Positions 27,063-30,410 of a stretch of DNA of 30,410 nt are shown one piece after another; position 1 is the first letter of the stretch, and every line of letters begins with the position of its first letter. The translations under genes and the position numbers were made by a program. The notes beneath the pieces are model-generated. The model was not told the DNA's origin. It worked only from the letters and a program-made list of their open reading frames with translations, and did no database searches. This DNA is from a virus. The DNA is taken from positions 1 through 30,410 of IMG/VR virus record IMGVR_UViG_3300008459_000244; one strand, given 5' to 3'.

Positions 27063-28673
27063 ATGGCAGCTACTACCGTACCAGCAACCTCTACAACTGG
27101 GTCGCAAATCATTCAGCAGAACTTCATCAACGAATCCGGTCGGATCGGTGAAGGTCTTTTCCGTTACGCCTACGATACCTCCCCTTGGGCGCGTATCGTT
27201 AAGCGTGGACTCTGGCCAGACGGAATGGGTGATTCCATTCGCGTTCTGAACTACGAGCGTGCGCTCGCAGGCACTACCGGAAAAGGCACTTGGTCCAATC
27301 ACCGGGCTCACGGGTTCTCTTCCGCCGCTACCACGAACAGCCCTCCAGACATCAGCACTAGTCGCGGTCTTCCTACGGCTTCCGTCGTCCAAGTGACACA
27401 GCGTCTCCGCGAATACAACTTGGCGTGGACCGCTGTTGAATCCATGCGGATTGACGTTCGTGATGCTGCCTTCTCGTTCCAGTTCAAGGAGCAGATGAAG
27501 ACGCTCTATGACTGCTTGCTTGATGCTGGTATGCGTGTCTGGAGCTATCGCACCCGCGAGGAATACTTCCGCCTCTGTGCGAACAAGGTCGTCATCGGTA
27601 CGCCTGAGTCCGGTCAGCTTAACTCGCTTGCCGATGTGTCTGTCACTGGCGCTACGGACTTCGCTACGCTGACTGGTTTCTCGCTGGCGAACCTGAATAT
27701 GACTGGCGCAGCTCCATCCGGTGGCTTCTCCACGAAGCATTCAGTTCTGACTGGCGGTGTCCTTCGCGACATCTACGCTCGCCTCTGCCGGAACGGTGCA
27801 GGCAAGAACTCTGGCGGCATGAGCGACGGCGCTCCGGTGTTCCCGCTCCTTACGTCTCCAGAAACGTCCGACTACCTCATCCGTGAGGCTGGCACGCGGA
27901 ACGATCTGCGCTGGGGTAACTCTGGCGAGCTTCTGAAGCCACTCGGCGTGACTCGCTCCCTCTGCGGATACAGCCACGTCCTTGACCACGAAGTCCCTCG
28001 TTTCACGCTGGCGATCAATAGCTCGGTCTACGACTTCACAGAAGTTCCTCCGTGGGCGTACCAGGCAGGCAGTATCAGTACGGCGATTACTAATGCGACC
28101 GGAAGCGTTGGACCGCCCATCACGAACACGACCTTGACGGTCGATTCAACTGTTGGGTTGGTGACTGGATCGGTTGTTACAATCTCCGCAACTTCTGCGA
28201 ATGATTCTGAATACAACGGAACATGGCGGGTTCTTTCCGTCGTCAGCGCCACAAGCGTTATCATCGACTGCCCGTATTCGGTGGATACGCCGCTCACCGG
28301 ATTCTTGACGACGAACACCAACGGTCAAGCTGGCTGGGTTGAAAACCCCGCATACCACACGGCTCCATACGAGATGTCCTTCATCCTTCACCCAGAAGTG
28401 ATGGAAGCCCTCACGCGGAATGCGACGACCAGCCTCGGCGCTGGGACGAACTTCGATCCGACCACTCGGATCGGAGACTTCAACTGGCAGAACATCCGCA
28501 ACGAAACGACCAACCCAGATGGTACGTTCGGATACTTCCGAGGCATCATGGAGTTCGCCAGCAAGCCGATGAAGACCCAGTACGGCTGGGCTATCATCCA
28601 TCGCCGCCCAGATCCGACCGTCCTCGCTGCCCCGTCCATCAGTGTGACGAGTGGCCTCGGACTCACCGCATAA
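27063..28673 (+). CDS. Major capsid protein
   Basis: MAATTVPATSTTGSQIIQQN opens a 536-residue protein placed directly after the scaffold and before the small head/fibre genes. The body is HK97-like in outline: N-terminal arm, a long E-loop region with acidic/basic and T/G-rich turns (about 60-110), and a helix-strand peripheral core. An extra beta domain of about 90 residues (336-424; TTLTVDSTVGLVTGSVVTIS, EYNGTWRVLSVVSATSVII) is inserted before the segment SFILHPEV, as in capsid proteins with surface Ig-like domains. The fold assignment is inference. Confidence 0.85.
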   Translation: MAATTVPATSTTGSQIIQQNFINESGRIGEGLFRYAYDTSPWARIVKRGLWPDGMGDSIRVLNYERALAGTTGKGTWSNHRAHGFSSAATTNSPPDISTSRGLPTASVVQVTQRLREYNLAWTAVESMRIDVRDAAFSFQFKEQMKTLYDCLLDAGMRVWSYRTREEYFRLCANKVVIGTPESGQLNSLADVSVTGATDFATLTGFSLANLNMTGAAPSGGFSTKHSVLTGGVLRDIYARLCRNGAGKNSGGMSDGAPVFPLLTSPETSDYLIREAGTRNDLRWGNSGELLKPLGVTRSLCGYSHVLDHEVPRFTLAINSSVYDFTEVPPWAYQAGSISTAITNATGSVGPPITNTTLTVDSTVGLVTGSVVTISATSANDSEYNGTWRVLSVVSATSVIIDCPYSVDTPLTGFLTTNTNGQAGWVENPAYHTAPYEMSFILHPEVMEALTRNATTSLGAGTNFDPTTRIGDFNWQNIRNETTNPDGTFGYFRGIMEFASKPMKTQYGWAIIHRRPDPTVLAAPSISVTSGLGLTA

Positions 28674-28697
28674 TCTGGTGGTGGTTCACTAGAACTG

Positions 28698-28726
28698 GGG
28701 GTGTCAGCCAAGTAGGCTGGCACCCC
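28698..28726 (+). terminator. Strong hairpin after the capsid gene
   Basis: GGGGTGTCAGCC (28698-28709) pairs with GGCTGGCACCCC (28715-28726), 12 pairs with one wobble and a 5-base loop. No T-run follows (TGCTC), so termination is probably partial; it likely trims readthrough into the two small downstream genes or marks an RNA-processing end. Confidence 0.55.
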
Positions 28727-28749
28727 TGCTCTAAACCGAAACTCTTACA

Positions 28750-29103
28750 ATGGCAGCACCCCATACAGCAAACGACGAGCAAGTCATTGCGAATGGACTC
28801 GCTCAAGCGATGGGGAAAACGGGTGCGCCAAGGATTTACAATTACGGTTCACCAAGCCCTCAGTTTCCAATCGCGGCAATCTACTGTGTTCAGGACTGCG
28901 TGCTTTTTGGTCTTAGTTTTTATGTAAACGAGAACAGCGTAATGTATAACGCAAAAGAAAACCAAGAGATTTCTGTTGATGTGGCAGGAGAGAGCGGTGG
29001 GAATATATCAAGTATTGCAGTTATCCCGGCGGGAACAATCATCAGGGGAAATATCTATTCATTTACTTTAGACTCAGGACTACTAATCGCATACCCAGCA
29101 TAA
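28750..29103 (+). CDS. Small virion-associated protein, paralogue 1 (117 aa)
   Basis: MAAPHTANDEQVIANGLAQA, then MGKTGAPRIYN. Beta-rich with C-terminal strand (AGTIIRGNIYSFTLDSGLLI). The first 30 residues align with the following gene (see 29108), so the two are tandem paralogues. The second half is more AT-rich than its neighbours. A head decoration or small fibre protein is likely from position; no family is recognised. Confidence 0.75.
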   Translation: MAAPHTANDEQVIANGLAQAMGKTGAPRIYNYGSPSPQFPIAAIYCVQDCVLFGLSFYVNENSVMYNAKENQEISVDVAGESGGNISSIAVIPAGTIIRGNIYSFTLDSGLLIAYPA

Positions 29104-29107
29104 TACC

Positions 29108-29440
29108 ATGGCAGTTCCATACTCAGCACCACATCAGCAAATCACATCCAATGCGATTGCTCAATTCATGGGCAAGACTGGCGCTCCAGTAATCTACAAC
29201 GGAGCCGCAGCCTCGCCGCCAGCCGGATCGTACTGTGGGATCTTCTTCATTGCCGACACGGTCCTTACATCACTCCGCTTTTGGGAGGCTGGCAGAGCAG
29301 ACGTAACAACCGATGCTTCCGTAAACAACGTAGTCGGCGGCTCACTCGCCGGGATTACTTTCAAGGCGAACTCTTGGCTCTTCGGAAACATCAACGATCT
29401 TGTGATCTCATCCGGAACTCTACTCCTTTACAAAGCCTGA
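29108..29440 (+). CDS. Small virion-associated protein, paralogue 2 (110 aa)
   Basis: MAVPYSAPHQQITSNAIAQF, MGKTGAPVIYN, then a beta-rich body (SYCGIFFIADTVLTSLRFWE) and ending SGTLLLYKA. The shared MGKTGAP-x-IYN core and matched closing strand (SG-[LT]-L-[LI]) show common descent with the gene four bases upstream. Likely head or fibre component. Confidence 0.75.
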   Translation: MAVPYSAPHQQITSNAIAQFMGKTGAPVIYNGAAASPPAGSYCGIFFIADTVLTSLRFWEAGRADVTTDASVNNVVGGSLAGITFKANSWLFGNINDLVISSGTLLLYKA

Positions 29441-29441
29441 T

Positions 29442-30410
29442 ATGCCGTACCGTTTAGACCCGAACACAGGACAGCTTGTATGGGATGGGCCTTCCGTCAC
29501 ACAGGCGACCCGTGATTCCCTCGGGACTCAGATCAGGGAGCTTCAGGCGCAGATCGACGCACTGAGCTTTATTGATCTGGATGATGTCCCGACTACGTAC
29601 ACGGGGCAGTCTGGGAAGATCCTCTCGGTAAAGAGCGCGGAGAACGGATTGGAGTTCATCACAAACAGCGGGGGCGCAGGCGTAACGGATGGAGATAAAG
29701 GCGATGTGGTGGTCTCTGGAACAGGCACCGTCTGGACTATTGATGCAGGCGCAATCACCACGGCGAAGATTGCAGACGGACAAGTGACGGTTGCAAAAAC
29801 CAGTGGCTTCGGGTCAATCGCAACCCAAGCGTCAAGCAGTGTCGCCATCACTGGCGGCACCATCACAGGCACCACGGTCAGCGGAATCACCCTCAGTGGC
29901 AGTGCCACCCCCACGCTGGCGGTGACGGGCACGACGGCGGTGTCAGGCACAAACACAGGCGACCAGACTATCACGCTGACGGGCGACGTTACCGGATCCG
30001 GCACCGGATCATTTGCCGCAACCATCGCAGCCAGCGCCGTCACATATGCCAAGATGCAAGCCGTCTCGGCGGCGTCCCGACTGCTCGGGCGAGGCACCGC
30101 AGGCACGACGGCAGTGCGGGAGATTTCACTGGGCACCGGATTGTCCATGTCCGGGGATGTTCTATCAGCTACGGCCACGGGCGGCGGCACTAACACCATT
30201 CTCCAATTCTTCCCACGGGACGCGGAGTTTCCGGCGACGAACTTTGCGACTATCGACACTCGAAACAACCACCCGTGTCTGGACTTTGACGACACCACCG
30301 TCGAAACCGTTTTCTTCACCGGGTTTATCCCGCAGGGGGCGACGTTTGCCGGAACGGGAACGGCTCTGACCTTCGTCCTTGAGTCAACTGCCACTAGCGC
30401 AACCAGTGGA
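29442..30410 (+). CDS. Tail-fibre-like protein, N-terminal part, cut by window edge
   Basis: Starts MPYRLDPNTGQLVWDGPSVT and stays open to the edge (323 codons). A coiled-coil start (SLGTQIRELQAQIDALSF) is followed by threonine/glycine-rich repeats (GGTITGTTVSGITLSG; TGTTAVSGTNTGDQTITLTG; GDVTGSGTGSFAATI; AAGTTAVREISLGTGLSMSG) and then a probable jelly-roll-like unit (ILQFFPRDAEFPATNFATID). The order coil, repeats, beta tip is typical of tail fibres and head fibres of metagenomic tailed phages. It begins one base after the previous stop. The C-terminus, which would carry receptor binding, is outside the window. Confidence 0.75.
   Translation, partial: MPYRLDPNTGQLVWDGPSVTQATRDSLGTQIRELQAQIDALSFIDLDDVPTTYTGQSGKILSVKSAENGLEFITNSGGAGVTDGDKGDVVVSGTGTVWTIDAGAITTAKIADGQVTVAKTSGFGSIATQASSSVAITGGTITGTTVSGITLSGSATPTLAVTGTTAVSGTNTGDQTITLTGDVTGSGTGSFAATIAASAVTYAKMQAVSAASRLLGRGTAGTTAVREISLGTGLSMSGDVLSATATGGGTNTILQFFPRDAEFPATNFATIDTRNNHPCLDFDDTTVETVFFTGFIPQGATFAGTGTALTFVLESTATSATSG

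Noticed and set aside
26811-27740. 309-codon minus-strand ORF across the capsid leader and gene start
   Set aside because: It is antisense to the capsid gene and its promoter, with composition expected of a shadow frame; the plus-strand gene has family-like architecture and position.
29543-30394. 283-codon minus-strand ORF opposite the fibre gene
   Set aside because: Valine/proline/alanine low-complexity product that mirrors the GGC/ACC repeats of the fibre gene; antisense shadow.

Overview
This is about 30 kb of a tailed double-stranded DNA phage genome (or a phage-derived contig). It contains a large terminase subunit, portal, scaffold-like protein, major capsid protein and a tail-fibre-like gene in the usual order, a CHAP-like endolysin, a phage-type regulator, and several dozen very small, tightly packed genes. 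No integrase or excision gene is visible. The host is probably a Gram-negative bacterium with an exosortase system, most plausibly of the Verrucomicrobiota or a relative. Two small phage genes (15812-16033 and 16039-16299) encode exported proteins ending in PEP-CTERM-type sorting signals, and almost no start codon is preceded by a Shine-Dalgarno sequence. The host assignment is inference.

Layout. 1-1446: small minus-strand genes leaving the window at the left. 1447-1693: a divergent control region with a 12-bp tandem repeat between two promoter-like palindromes. 1694-3518: small plus-strand genes, including a cysteine-motif phage protein (1932-2639), ending at a terminator (3539-3571). 3572-4588: about 1 kb without a convincing gene, purine-rich on the plus strand at its left, with a strong G-quadruplex motif and a pyrimidine-rich right end; two transcription units converge here. 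4589-16858: one very long minus-strand operon of about 37 small genes, most joined by 4-base ATGA overlaps, with an embedded tRNA gene, an RNA ligase, a small cytosine-methyltransferase-like protein, many zinc-knuckle proteins and the two PEP-CTERM proteins. 16942-17943: a short plus-strand unit with the endolysin. 18033-19838: a minus-strand regulatory block with an XRE-type regulator, an HNH-AP2 endonuclease and small proteins. 19840-20524: a gene-free region full of nested stem-loops ending in a possible pseudoknot, a candidate large structured RNA. 20525-30410: plus-strand packaging and virion genes, cut by the right edge inside a fibre gene.

A palindrome TACG-N6-CGTA recurs through the window: eight exact copies where about half of one copy is expected by chance, plus four near copies. 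All but one lie between genes, upstream of starts on both strands, at each point where a transcription unit seems to begin. This looks like a phage-wide promoter or operator, and the XRE-type regulator at 18033-18422 is a natural candidate for its ligand. The long minus operon would supply takeover functions, the XRE block control, and the right-hand operon DNA packaging and capsid assembly, with terminators at 21038-21073 and 26829-26864 and a hairpin at 28698-28726 setting protein ratios.
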